Shown here in pieces: positions 11,310-29,933 of a stretch of DNA of 64,000 bases (position 1 is its first letter; the number at the start of each line of letters is the position of its first letter). Position numbers and translations under genes: made by a program. The stretch covers positions 21,851,532 to 21,915,531 of the forward strand of contig OY744612.1 in assembly GCA_963556255.1 (NCBI GenBank), written 5' to 3'. The notes beneath the pieces were generated by a model. The model made no database searches. It was not told the DNA's origin and saw nothing but the letters and a program-made list of their open reading frames with translations. The DNA comes from Allolobophora icterica. Lineage: Eukaryota; Annelida; Clitellata; Crassiclitellata; Lumbricidae.

Positions 11310-11450
11310 TTTTCAGGTAAAGATGCCACTCAGTGTGGGATGATAGGGACTATTGCTCCTCGTTGTTCGTGGAATGATAAGGCCTTGTTGCTTCTCTGTT
11401 GCTCTTTGGAATGATAGGGTCGTTGCTCCTCTTCGAGATCACTGCCATAA
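11310..11450. repeat. short tandem repeat, GGAATGATAGGG...GTTGCTCCTC
   Basis: About three imperfect units of roughly 40 bp share GGATGATAGGG / GGAATGATAGGG and TTGCTCCTC. No gene is associated. Confidence 0.55.
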
Positions 11451-11579
11451 CATAACATAATCATAACAGCACTTTCATAAGGTATTTAGATGTTGCTTTA
11501 TTAAGCATTCAGATACATACACTTTACGTACACATATATACACGTGATAAAATTAAGTCACTATTATTCACATATGAAG

Positions 11580-11987
11580 CAGAGATGGGTAACTAATCGA
11601 TTAGATTCTAATTGATTAGCTAAACAGTTAGGTAATCGATGAGACAAATTCTAATTGATTAGCTGTCACCTGATCCCAGTTCTAATTCTAACTGATTAGT
11701 AATTTGTAGAAATTCTAATTGTAAAACGATTAGCTGATCGATTAGATTTTTAAAATTATGTTAAGAACTAATTCATTAAGAACGAGTTTATTAATAATGA
11801 GTTTGAAGACTGTTTTAATTGTCTCCATAGTTCATGGTTATAAAACAAGGGAACCTGCACAAGTTCTTATTTCTGCACTTAGTTCTCTATGCTTCTGACA
11901 ATGGCTGTGCAAGTTCTCTATGCTTCTGACAATGGCTGTGCAATGTTGCTAATCGATTACAAAGTTAACTGATCATGTCCATTTCTG
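11580..11987. mobile_element. hAT-type MITE, 408 bp
   Basis: Flanked by the 8-bp duplication ATATGAAG (11572-11579 and 11988-11995). The ends are CAGAGATGGG and, in complement, CAGAAATGGA. The interior is full of TAATCGATTAG/CTAATTGATTAG repeats. The 'CAG-GATGGG-TAACT' end resembles the element at 54866-55854. Confidence 0.82.
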
Positions 11988-12061
11988 ATATGAAGGCATA
12001 TAATTAAACAGCATTCACCAAGTATAACTTGTGCACACAGAACATACAACGCACTGTTACT

Positions 12062-12196
12062 TGAAAGATTAGATGGCAAAGGAGAGGACTGGTCATCTAC
12101 CCTCAAAAGCCGGGGCTAAGAAAATGAAGTCTCGTATCGTAACACTTTATACCCACGGCTGCCTTCGGGTTAGCTTACAGGACTGCACTTTTCTCA
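12062..12196 (+). mobile_element. SINE family B, 3' fragment
   Basis: Shows GGAGAGGACTGGTCA, GGGGCTAAGAAAATGAAGTC, GGCTGCCTTCGGGTTAGCTTA and GGACTGCACTTTTCT, matching the 3' half of the family. Confidence 0.78.
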
Positions 12197-13634
12197 TAAC
12201 ATTTTAACACAAATATACAATTAATATTAAAAATAATGAAACCTACATAGAATGGCAACCAGGTGTCGCACTTCCGTACATCAACTCGAGCTCATCATGC
12301 CTTCTCATGTATTGGACCATCTTCACGGAACATGTCATTTATGTGGTGTTGCACTCAGCCCTGTACAGCAAACATACGCAACTGTTAAAACACACTTGTT
12401 CAGATCAGTCAGAAAACCATGTGTGCAGCGACTTTGTGAAGTACTTAAAAGGTGTCATATTAAGTATCTAGATAAATACATACATACACTATTTAAATAC
12501 GAATATCACAAAGATCAGACCTCAAACCAACCAAAAAAGGTAGCCATGGAAGTTTTGTCTTAACCTCAAGGTGTATGAGAGAGGGTGATCAGTTCTCACG
12601 CCTCATCCAGTCACCAGATGTGTTCACTGTTCAGTCATTGTCTGTAAAGGTTTATCATGGAACAGACATTTTGCAAGGGTGCTTATGGAATGTCAGACAT
12701 TTTGATACCTATGACATTGTGATCTGGAGTGGATTTAAATACCCAATCTGAAGGTTGACAGTCCAGTATGCTAACCATTGACTATTCAAGCCTCCATAAA
12801 GTTGGTCACTGTTTCTGCAAGTCCTTCACACACAATTACTCAGTGCCATCGATGTTTTTGTTGTATGTATGATATATGGTTCTGGTCTTTGGAAGTATGG
12901 CACTATCAAATACAGTTATTATTAATATTAATAATAATTTATAGCTGCTACAGCGCTTGCGTCTAATGCATATGGCAATAACCAATGGCATACAAACACA
13001 AAGTCGTAATCAGGTCAACATTCAGAAGGTCAGTCTGCTGTGAGAGACAGCCTAAGATGGATAAACAATTTGAAAACTTAAGGTTTAGGCTGTTACAAAA
13101 TGACAAGTGACTGAGCAGACATAGGGAAAGACCTTGTTGAAAAGTGATAAGACTGAGGTAAAAGGACTGATTGTGAATGGCTAAAGTTTACTGTTTCCTG
13201 CATCCTGATGACCAATTTGAGAGATTCTTTGTAAAGCAGGAAGCCGCGGCAACGATTTAAGTATGCTGGCCATAGAATGCTTCACTAGAAAATATATTTA
13301 AATTCAAATGCTTACCGCAAACAGCAGCAGAAAGTTTCAAATCAGAAAAACTCTGCTTGTTGAAATTTCCATTCCAGTTAAACTGCAGGACCAGACGGAT
13401 AATAATCAATGCTTTCAATATTATCTCACCTAAATGTTTACAACATGATCTCGACAGAAATCTTACCTGCAACATACAACAGACAAAAGTATGATATGAT
13501 CATACTTGTGGATGTGTGTCAGTATGCATGTATGAAGGATGTTGCATATGATGCATGTAAGTATGTATGTCTCTCTGTATAAATTGGTTTAGACACTTCA
13601 TACATGTCCTTTGAAGCACCTGTCAAAAAAGCCT
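12197..13634. other. non-coding, nothing recognised with confidence
   Basis: The longest frame (12252-12563, 103 codons) opens directly next to the SINE and shows no known domain; CHLCG near its middle is the only Cys pair. No promoter or splice support is visible, so it is not called as a gene. Confidence 0.4.
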
Positions 13635-13642
13635 AAGTGATA

Positions 13643-13823
13643 CATGGGCATCCGGAGGGGGGCAAGGGGGCATTTTCCCACCCCGGATTTTGAAAGTTGT
13701 CACATTTTCTGTGTTCATGAATAACTTTTCCACGCAAAAACGTCATTTTTGCCCCCCCAAAAAAACTTTTTCTCTCCTAGAAACATTTTGGCCCCCCTGG
13801 AAAAATTCCTGCGGACGCCCATG
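13643..13823. mobile_element. hAT-type MITE, 181 bp
   Basis: The 8-bp duplication AAGTGATA lies at 13635-13642 and 13824-13831. Ends are CATGGGCATCCGGAGG and, in complement, CATGGGCGTCCGCAGG. The interior is G-rich on the left and C-rich on the right, so the element forms one imperfect hairpin. Confidence 0.88.
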
Positions 13824-14254
13824 AAGTGATAAATTTTAAAGCTCACAAGGAGGAAGTTCATCTGTAGAAAGCAATGCTCAGATAAATGGCGAGCTCTCAC
13901 ACACACGTAGAGCCCGACCGATGCAGATCCATCAAATGTAAACGTTCAACGTTCTTTGTCCAGGTTGCGCTGACGATCTTCAGTATATATGTCGGCCTAT
14001 ACAGTATATGCACGCTATAATGGGCATATAAACTCACTGTCTTAAAGTCTTGTGACAACTGCCCTCTTATACTAGAACGACTACAAATAGATAGAAAATT
14101 ATAACAATTAACTTACCGTTTCTATAATTAAACTTTTCAATTTAATTTCGCAACGGTGGCTTCCTTGCTCGAAACGTCGCCATATGTATTCAGCGTTCTG
14201 ATAGGCTCTGGTAGAACGCAAGGCCAACTAGGTCATCTCCGGCAGCGCCCTTTG

Positions 14255-14700
14255 CCCAAATAGCCCATGATCTCGTCCAGCGGTAGCGTAGCGTATTGGC
14301 TCCTTTGTTTGAAACCCGGGCACCGCTGCGACCTTCACTCCCCGCCTACCGCGGTGATGTCACTTGTTTTCCGATTGACTCTGCCGCTGCGCCTTCCCCT
14401 CCAAACCTCTTACCCCGACTCTGACACGCGCCGAGTTTCGTTCAGTCTGCGCTATACCAGGGCCACTGTCGGTCCTAGCGGAGAAGTGTTGGCCCACCGT
14501 GGGCAAGACTATGGATCACGGAATTCTCCGACGGTCGCTAAGATGGTGACAAAGTGGTGGACGGACCACACTAGGCCGATCCCCCTATACTGCCGCCGCT
14601 TGCCCTTACTGATACCCTGCGGGGCCGATGGGGTTGGCTGTCTGGGTGGGGTGGGAGGTGACGGGAGGGATGTGCGTCCAATTTTTTAAAGCCTGTCGGC
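14255..14700. repeat. GC-rich repeat unit, possibly a SINE-like head
   Basis: Compositionally unlike its AT-rich flanks. TAGCGTAGCGTATTGG followed by GTTTGAAACCC is weakly reminiscent of A and B boxes of a tRNA-derived head. It ends in CTGTCGGCGCCTC against a CATA tract, mirroring the boundary at about 8490. The open frame at 14267-14689 is not thought to be a gene. Confidence 0.4.
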
Positions 14701-14734
14701 GCCTCTCATACTACACACATACACGCATGCATAA

Positions 14735-15015
14735 TTATATATATACATATACATACATACATACATACATACATACATACATACATACATACATACATAC
14801 ATACATACATACATACATACATACATACATACATACATACATACATACATACATACACACATACACACATACACACACATACATACATACATACATACAT
14901 ACATACATACATACATACATACATACATACATACATACATACATACATACATACATACATACATACATACATACATACATACATACATACATACATACAT
15001 ACATACATACATACA

Positions 15016-15045
<30 letters not shown>
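14735..15045. repeat. (CATA)n microsatellite, about 310 bp
   Basis: Nearly pure ACAT/CATA repeats with a short ACACACAT interruption near 14855-14880. All frames through it are repeat translations. Confidence 0.97.
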
Positions 15046-15047
<2 letters not shown>

Positions 15048-15059
15048 ATACATACATTC

Positions 15060-15570
15060 CAGCGCTCGATGACGCTTGATGGATGTGCAGTCAGAAACCT
15101 TGTGCCCGATTTCAGTTAGGACAACCCGCACGTTAGGCTGAACATTCTGCATAGGCACTCGGACCACTCCCATGTTATCGATCCTGGAATTTACGTATAA
15201 TTATAAAAAAAATAGGCTCTGCATACACATGTAAATACGTACGTATACGTATATATGTACATCTACTTATGCATGAATATCATGATGGGCTACGGAGTAA
15301 GATTTACGCAGCGATGCAGTCGAACTTTGGAACGGAACTGTCTATGTTATTGCCGTTCATAGCCACAGACGGGGAGCAGATGTCTAGGCTCAACCATTTT
15401 TGAGCCGCACACGGACCGAATCACGTATGTGTACATAAATAGGTCGCTCATACGCATGCATTCTTAGAAATATACATGTATATATACATAAATACATGTA
15501 TATTTGCATTCATATATACATGTATGCACACAAGCTACATACATTGCATACTTGCATACGTACATATACA

Positions 15571-15607
<37 letters not shown>

Positions 15608-16030
15608 ATAGCTGATACGAGTCGGTTAGCAAGTAAAAGAGTGTAGCAATCCGGGATCTTAATCCCGTTACTTAGTTTTGCCACATTCTTAATTAACATT
15701 GGCTTTGGATTATAGGTATCTAAGGCAGGTGATGGTAATTGAAGTTATTTGTTGAAGTCATGAAGCTATTACGATATATTTTATATAATCTGTGACAAAT
15801 GCCAATCTGTGACATTTCTAAAGACAATGTACACGTGGTCGGACTGGTTACGTTGATTTATAGAAATTGATTCACAAATAACGCCTACAATTAGCGCACA
15901 TTTAAACTTTATCAACGTCATCGGGGCACTAAGACAGCAACCAGAAAATCGAAAACATCCGGAAAACCCTGAATGTTTGGACCTTCAGCTTTCCGAATGG
16001 AAGTTGTTGGCTCCTGATCCGCAATGCTGA
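15060..16030. other. non-coding, nothing recognised
   Basis: Contains scattered CATA/TATG tracts (about 15220-15560) and an AT dinucleotide run at about 15570-15604. No gene is visible. Confidence 0.5.
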
Positions 16031-16034
16031 ACTC

Positions 16035-16190
<156 letters not shown>

Positions 16191-16517
16191 TGTCTCACCG
16201 TATTTCTTTGTGTCTTTCTGTCTGTTCATCTGTGTGTATGTCTGTCTGTGTGTCCGTCTCTTTGTCTGTCTGTTTTCTATATGTCTGTCTGTCTGACAGC
16301 GCTCACGCGGTCAGACATTACGTCAGAAGGATACAAGATCACGTGTGCAGTCAGAAGGATACAAGATCACGTGTGCAGTTCTATGCTCGCATCTGTTAGG
16401 CCTCGTCGACGCGAGTGCAACAGAGAAGCTATTTGGGTAGTCTCTTCCCTTGCTTGACCTACATTTGTCAGCCGGCAAGCATAAACCACCTGTTGTTCAT
16501 TGGTCACGTCTGAGCTG

Positions 16518-17058
16518 CAGGGCCGGTTTAACCACTAGGCGAACTAGGCGGCCGCCTAGGGCGGCACATTTCTGGGGGCGGCAGAAAAGCTACACAAAGA
16601 AATATTTTTTAAACCATTGCCGCCGGTTTGCCAGTCCAGAGGCGTAGGCCTAGCCATAGGCCTACAAGGCGCTCCTTAGGTGTGTACGCACCCTCTGTCA
16701 CATTCTGCTTTAGGGCCCTATTCTGTCATTTTCCTCCAAGCGCGCAAATTTTAAATTTGGTTCATTGTTCCATCTAATGACATATTTAGCCGCTGCCTAC
16801 GGTGTTCAAAAAGCCCGTGTACTGCGTGTCAGCCTCTCTGCAGTCTGAACTACAGTCTGTATGATGACGGATGGTACTTGTCTATACATGTACTAGGTTA
16901 CCCTGATATGTCGGAGTAATTGACCTTGTTCGACCCCCCAGCTGCTCATGAGCCAGATTCTCTTTTTTAGATGTACAACCACGGCACACTTTAACCGTAT
17001 ATAATCTCGCAGCTCCAGCGTTAAGGCTACAATATGCCTGAAATAGTATGCCTTGTTC

Positions 17059-17131
<73 letters not shown>

Positions 17132-17890
17132 TGTCTCTGTCTGTCTATGTCTCTGTCTCTGTCTCTCGTTTTCTCTCGCTGTCTCTGTCGCAGTCTGTCT
17201 CTCTCAATGTCTCTCTACAAGACTTGTGGCCTGTACACTCTACATTGTACGAACGTATGCAGTATTCAAAGCTCTTTTGAAAAAAAGAAACTAAGACTCA
17301 GCTGATGGTAAGGAACTTCTAAATTTAGAGTAGTAGTTCTTGTTGCTTTAATTTTTAAGTAGTACATACGTAGGCTAATCTGCTTCTCGTTTCTACATTT
17401 GCTAAAGAGATAGCGCGAAAAATCAATTTTTGAAATTACATTATATTTGTATAGGCTTCGCACGTGGGTAGGACTAGGACTTAGTAAACGTGGCCACAGG
17501 AGTTAGGCCTAGCCTACTAAGTGTTCAAATGAAACTGCACTGTATCATTAATTAATATTTACATTTTAAATTCCCATTAAACGTGTTAAACCATACAGCA
17601 TAGGCTGCATAGCTAATGCAGTTCCAGACTATTACTTTAATTATGGCAAACTTTAAAATTTAAAATTTATGAAGTGCCATATTTTTGTTTAATTTATAAG
17701 CAATAATGATTCTTAGATGATTACAATGAACGACGATACTAAATTAAAGATGCAGCATTCGGCTGCATTCCTGTGTGAAGGTTATATTAACTTGATTAAT
17801 TTAATATTAATTAGGCCAAGTTATCGCACTTGCTAGAGGTGCAGTGCGACAGGTTCGCCTAGGGCGCCAAATACTCTGGCGCCGGCCCTG
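16518..17890. mobile_element. hAT-type non-autonomous element, 1373 bp
   Basis: The 8-bp duplication CTGAGCTG occurs at 16510-16517 and 17891-17898. The ends are short inverted repeats, CAGGGCCGG and CCGGCCCTG. Subterminal phrases CCTAGGGCGGCA (left) and CGCCTAGGGCGCC (right) are related. A TC microsatellite (about 17059-17125) lies inside. No transposase motif was found. Confidence 0.87.
17059..17125. repeat. (TC)n microsatellite inside the hAT element
   Basis: A CT dinucleotide tract of about 67 bp, degenerating into TCTG repeats up to about 17210. Confidence 0.95.
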
Positions 17891-18064
17891 CTGAGCTGTT
17901 AGCGTATATGCCTCAAATAACTGTACTCGCCAGAAAGAGAAACATAGCAAAATTGTTTCAGTAAAGAAGGCTTGCCATACTAAGTATACTATAATTAGTC
18001 AGTCGCCAATTCTTTTACAGTTTAGACGGACAAGCATTTTAAGTTGATAATTCTTTCTCTACAG

Positions 18065-18119
18065 ACATTCTTAATTACTAAAAGACGTTTGTCCAAGATG
18101 GAGAAAATGGAATTGTCAG
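18065..18119 (+). other. candidate 5' leader exon of the coiled-coil/propeller gene
   Basis: Preceded by TTCTTTCTCTACAG and followed by GTAATA. It contains an ATG at 18098. Joined to an acceptor at 18466, that ATG opens a frame different from the coiled-coil frame and stops at about 18623. It is therefore more likely a leader with an upstream ORF than the true start; splicing here is a prediction by eye. Confidence 0.35.
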
Positions 18120-18260
18120 GTAATAGGAAATTTTATTTTGAGTTTTTGAAGCATTGTGTTAGAATGTAGGGACAATGAAATTCAAAACCTTTAACTGACA
18201 GAGCTCGTGTGTTATTAAGTAGGCCTACCTGTAGTGTTGAGAAAGTAAATATCAGAAGAT

Positions 18261-18420
18261 GTTTGGGAAATTGAAAACCGCATATTGCTGGACAATATTC
18301 AAACTAAAAAATTCAGGTTTGGGGAATTGAAAACAACGTATTGCTCGACAATATTCAAACTAATTCAGGTTTGGGGAATTGAAACCAACGTATTGCTCGA
18401 CAATATTCGACCTAATTCGT
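18261..18420 (+). repeat. three tandem copies of a 52-56-bp unit
   Basis: Units begin GTTTGGG(A/G)AATTGAAA at 18261, 18317 and 18369. They carry TATTGCT(C/G)GACAATATTC and end in ATTCAG or similar. They lie just upstream of the coiled-coil exon, probably in an intron or leader. The repeated TTCAG|GTTTGG could create decoy acceptors. Confidence 0.88.
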
Positions 18421-18532
18421 GTTTGCATCTTTTAATATTATCTGGTAGAGTTGGCTACTATGCAGATGAAGAAAAAAGAGAGCAACACCAACTAAGAGAA
18501 GTTTACAGCCTCACTTGGATGTTGGGAAAACG

Positions 18533-20835
18533 ATGGAAGAAGAGGATAGAGACGAGTGGACAGAAACAACCGAAGCACACCAGTCAGAGACATATCCGAA
18601 AAGCAACGAGGTGGTGTATCTGAGGACAAGCGAAGAGTTAGTTCGAATCTCCAGAAACCTAACAAACTTAAACAGTAACATACGTCAACTTGAAAAGGAT
18701 CTTGCTAGTGCTGTGTGGGAGATAGAACAACTGAATCACAGACTGAGGGCTGCAAATGAGTCTAAGATAAAAGTTGAAAATGAGATTAGGCGAGAGCAGG
18801 ATGAGAAAGAACGTCTCACAGCAGCACTCGCAAAAGCACGAGGTTTCTCTGCTGATGCAACACTTTCGAAGAATCTCCAGTTGGTTGATATGTTAGAAGA
18901 GACAAAAGAAATCGCAGTTTCTGATGGTAAGATGTTTAGTTACACTATCAAATATCTAATCTAAGCTCGTCTAGAAACTTCTTTAGCGCCGTTATTATCA
19001 TGGTCAGGGCATTGACAGGTTGTCATTTGTAAAAAAAAATCCGAATCATCATGCACAGAATATAATCAATTGAAGACTGATAGGTCCTGTATAGACCTGA
19101 GAAAGTCTCTTCAAATGCATTGCAGACTAACTTTATTAGTTTTATAGTATTTTTACTAGGTTTATAAATTTTCAATATAATAAAGTTTAAATTATTCACA
19201 CACATTAGTTTCCACGTCTCTGAGTAGGGATCTAGAAATTCCGATTTATTGATTGACGATTCATTAATAATCGGCATGTATGTTAGGGCGACGCCTTGCA
19301 TGGCTGCCAAACCGTGTGTTTAATTAAGATATTGATTGTACTTTCATGTTTCAATGTAATCTTACTGCGTCTGTCGGTTTCAAATAATAAAGAATATAAT
19401 TATTATTATTAATTATCATATAGCGCGCTTGTAATATCAAGAACTGTTTCCAGTACAACGTCTTTAAAGCCGTTCATCATGACCCTCATGGAGTAAAGCT
19501 GTCTAACTTATTGAAAAATGTGCACATTAAGATTTAATTTAATATTTGTGTGCAGCGGTGAAGTGCATCTAGCGAAAGGGTAGGCCTGTTGATGTGTAAC
19601 AGAAAATCGATCCTGAAGGATGACCATAAGATCGTCAATGTCGACTTCTCATTCTGGAAAAGGCTGAAGTGTAGCTTTCAGTATAAGCGTTTGGTCCTTT
19701 CCCTGCCTCCATTTTGCCAGAGGCTGAAGACCATTCTGCTTAATTGTGGAATTTTTGTTTCGGATCATGAGCACCTCTGAGTAGTTTTCTGTAAAAGTGC
19801 TACATCATCAATATGTACTAACAATTACGATTTCTACAACGGCTAGAAACATGTGTCGCATATAATCTATCATCGATATATTCCATATAATTTTGGCAAT
19901 CGGAACAGTTTCTGTTTTTTAAATATCGTCATATTAAAAGGGTAATGTTTAATTTTCATTTAGGTGGCTTTGGTGCCACTTGTATTGGAGGATTACGGAC
20001 TACAGATGCTAAGGTCAAGGGAGTGGCCCTTCTTGAAAACCTCATCTACGTTCTATTTCGATCTTCAGTCGAAGGCAGCCATCTCCGTGTCTTCTATGAC
20101 AAGACGCAGAAGTTTCAACTTATAAAAGTCATAAAATTACCAGATTGTTTGGACCCTGATGGCTTGGCCGCTAATCCGGAAGCTCAATGTCTCTATGTAA
20201 CGGATAGTCGTTTGGATTTTCTTCCCATCGTCTGGAAGGTAACACCAGAAAACGACCAGGTTACCGAATGGACTGCAGCGTATCAACAATCCCTCACTCT
20301 CTCCGTTTCCCTCTCCGGCCATGTCCTAATACTCTACGGTTGCTACGGTGACGACAACAGTTACCTCAACGTTTGCCTTTCAACTGGCAAAGTATTGCAC
20401 ACATATGAACTGCCGCATGAGAAATCCGGGAGTCCGTTGGCAGTAGTCGAGACTTCGAAGAGAAACTTCGTAATAAGCTATTACATTCGTTTAGATTATA
20501 ATATGGTGACTTGGTGTATATACAAAATGAATGCAGACGCTCAGATCATTCGTCGTTTTACTCCTGGAGACGACCCCTTACAGCGTCTGTACAATCCGCG
20601 ATACCTTTTCGTCGATTCGTGGGATCGGTTGATAGTTGCCGACTCGGGAAGTAACCGAGTGATCCTCTTGGATCCCAATCTCAACTGGAAAGAAGTACTA
20701 CTGGAAAGAAACTCTTTCGTGATGAGTGACTCTCCAAGACCATTCCTATACGACAATAGTACAAACCAGATTTTCATCGCACCCAACTATGGTGAAGTTC
20801 AACAGATTGACGTGTTTTCTTTGAAACTTAGGTAG
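18533..20835 (+). CDS. coiled-coil plus NHL-like beta-propeller protein (gene A)
   Basis: Two exons were assembled. Exon 1 is 18533-18926, from an ATG with A at -3 and G at +4, to donor G|GTAAGA in phase 1. Exon 2 is 19964-20835 after TTTCATTTAG; the split codon G|GT reads Gly. The product would be 421 residues. Residues about 35-125 form a heptad-rich coiled coil (ELVRISRNLTNLNSNIRQLE and on), and the rest is a propeller with NHL-style blade motifs such as WDRLIVADSGSNRVILLD. RING and B-box are not seen, so it is not a full TRIM protein as read here. The last codons LR-stop overlap a donor-like AG|GTAGGT, which could instead splice in frame to the exon at 22515. The propeller is clearly related to the one at 28673-29601, suggesting tandem duplication. 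Function is probably ligand or substrate binding in the cytosol. Confidence 0.75.
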
Positions 20836-20876
20836 GTTGTTGATTCACAATATTTTGCATATTTACATGATACATG

Positions 20877-21113
20877 TGGGGCGTGATGGCTCAGTGGTAA
20901 GTTCGGCGCTTTGTGACCGGAGGGTTGCAGGTTCGAATCCCACTCTATCCGCTGCGTACGGACCTTGGGCAAGTCCTTCACTCGCTATTGCTCGTGGCGC
21001 TTCGGCGTGAAAATTCCGGCACAGTATCAGATGCTGTAGTCGGGAGCGCCTCTGAGTAGTAGTTGACTTCGGGAGGCGCTATAGAAATATCCGAAATAAA
21101 TAAATAAATAGAT
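20877..21113 (+). mobile_element. tRNA-derived SINE (family A) with a LINE-like 3' tail
   Basis: The head has A box TGGCTCAGTGG (20887-20897) and B box GGTTCGAATCC (20930-20940) at tRNA-like spacing. The body ends in GGGAGCGCCTC...GAGGCGCTATAGAAAT and an (AAAT)n tail. That 3' hairpin is shared with the LINE 3' ends in this window. The SINE starts only about 40 bp after the gene A stop, so its A-rich tail could supply a polyadenylation signal. Confidence 0.9.
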
Positions 21114-21569
21114 CAGGAATCTTCTTATGATTCAAATTTTTAAACTTCTTTAGTACGGAGTCGTTATAATAATGCACCATGCACAGAGGAGACAACTTTG
21201 TTTGACAGGTGGGGGACACTGTTGAACTGGGTCAACATTTGTGCACGAAAAATGCGTTAAAATGCAAGGGGCAGGCATTTTGTAACGGCATGTAGATATA
21301 TTTTTTCGTCAAATTGTATAATACTACATTCAAGCTAATTCAAATCTAAAGTTAACTGGATTTTTATTAGTTAGTAAAAACTGGATTTTTATTAGTTAGT
21401 AACATAGTGCGAAGCAATATAAACAGAATAATAATAATAAACAAAACTCGTTATTTTGTTAGTTGTTGGTAGCAACATCATGTTGACGTATCAGCTGCCT
21501 CTTCTCAGTGGTCAAGTTTCCACTTGACAATTATTTAACGAAGATAGCAATAAAAACCTGTCCACAACA

Positions 21570-21718
21570 CCATTCTCTCTGGTAGCGTTGCTTCGTCGAT
21601 CCTTTTCTCACCTTAAATCCTGCTTTTTCTCTCGGAGTCTCGCGTACTGGGCGCGCCTTTGAATGGTGTGCGCCGAGAGAGACGCTTTATAAATGCCCAT
21701 ATACTATACAATACAATA
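21570..21718 (+). mobile_element. LINE 3' terminal fragment
   Basis: Short remnant ending in GGGCGCGCCTTTGAATGG...GAGAGACGCTTTATAAATG, then ATACAATACAATA. It matches the tails at 3840-3900 and 44460-44530 in layout. Confidence 0.68.
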
Positions 21719-22514
21719 TTTAAAATGCATTTTCATTAGCATTTATAAATCAGGTATAACTTCACGCTGTAAGAAGTTATCCTAGAGAAATGGGGAATTT
21801 GTAATTTCTTCACGCAGACGGAGGATAATGTGATAAATTCAGTGTCTTAAATTTTCCCAAATCTCCGCTAGGTGACATGGCTTCTTCCCACTGTTGGGCT
21901 CTACACATGTCAGTTACACAGTTAACTTACGGCCGGAGTGTCATTTATTAATGTACTCTAAGATCTGCCATCAGGTAGGCCGAAAATGCGCAGTAGTATT
22001 TTTGGCTGAAGACAACTACCTGTACATCGTCGTGCGTGGTTCTTAAATCAGTGAGCATATTAACGTAAGTGTAAATGCACACGTTTATCTATAGTCGACG
22101 CATGGCCTCGACCCTGCTCATTTCAATGAATTTATAGGGTGAATTCCCTAACCACCGCTGCCCGTTTGAATATGTACCACACCATTTAACGTCTCCCCGC
22201 AGGGACTGTTCGAGCAACTCCGCCACTGCCAGCACTCTGGTATTGCCATTCTCAAGCCTGGATTAAAGAGGAAGGCAACGCTGATCATCTTGGTTACGAC
22301 ACAGCGTCTTTAAACAGTAACTAACTAACTGTGGGAGCCCGAGATTCAAACACCTGAAGTAAGCCAATGACCATCCGTGTGAATCTTTCATGTGGGATTC
22401 GAGGGACTCTTTCCAGAGATACATAGGCCTACGCTGAAGAAATTTATCTTGATCCATGTTATCTGTTGTTAATAGGCCTACAGGTAATAGAGACTTTTAT
22501 GTTCCATGTTTCAG
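21719..22514. other. non-coding, nothing recognised
   Basis: Intergenic between gene A and gene B, or intronic if they are one gene. No coding exon with sound splice sites was found. Confidence 0.45.
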
Positions 22515-22527
22515 ACCTCCAGACGAG

Positions 22528-29601
<7,074 letters not shown>

Positions 29602-29933
29602 TGATCAGTGCCGGTGTCGCGTGACAGATTATCCGTCCTAAAACCATCCAGGGGATCAATAAATGTTTTCCCCCGGATGGAATATACCGATATAGAGTAT
29701 CCGGGGGATAAACCATTTCTATCCCCATCGTGTAAAATCATCTTCCAGGGGATGAAAATTCACAGGTATTAGGTATTAATGAAAAATGCGTATAATTGAT
29801 AAATCTATGCTGTATTAATCAAAGTCCAAAACCAGAAATACGTAAAGTAAGTGACTCTGAGTGTTCTAAGTAATATTCAGAGCAAATCAAATAGGTATAG
29901 CAAGTGACTCTAAGTCTTCTAAGTCTTCTAAGC

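Noticed and set aside
12252..12563. 103-codon ORF with a CHLCG motif
   Set aside because: No recognisable domain, no splice or promoter support, and it lies directly after a SINE fragment.
14628..15173. Long open frames rich in Tyr-Ile-His-Thr or Met-Tyr-Val-Cys
   Set aside because: They are translations of the CATA microsatellite and have no non-repeat domain.
19589..19780. 63-codon ORF between the coiled-coil and propeller exons as an extra exon
   Set aside because: The phase-1 junction from 18926 to 19964 already fits perfectly; this frame has no supporting splice sites and vaguely resembles a LINE remnant.
18533..20835. Calling gene A a TRIM protein
   Set aside because: Coiled coil plus NHL-like propeller fits the back half of TRIM-NHL proteins, but no RING or B-box exon was found upstream.
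20877..20950. tRNA gene
   Set aside because: A and B boxes are present, but the sequence continues into a SINE body and LINE-like tail, and an acceptor stem does not close. The same holds for 10111, 26082 and 53247.
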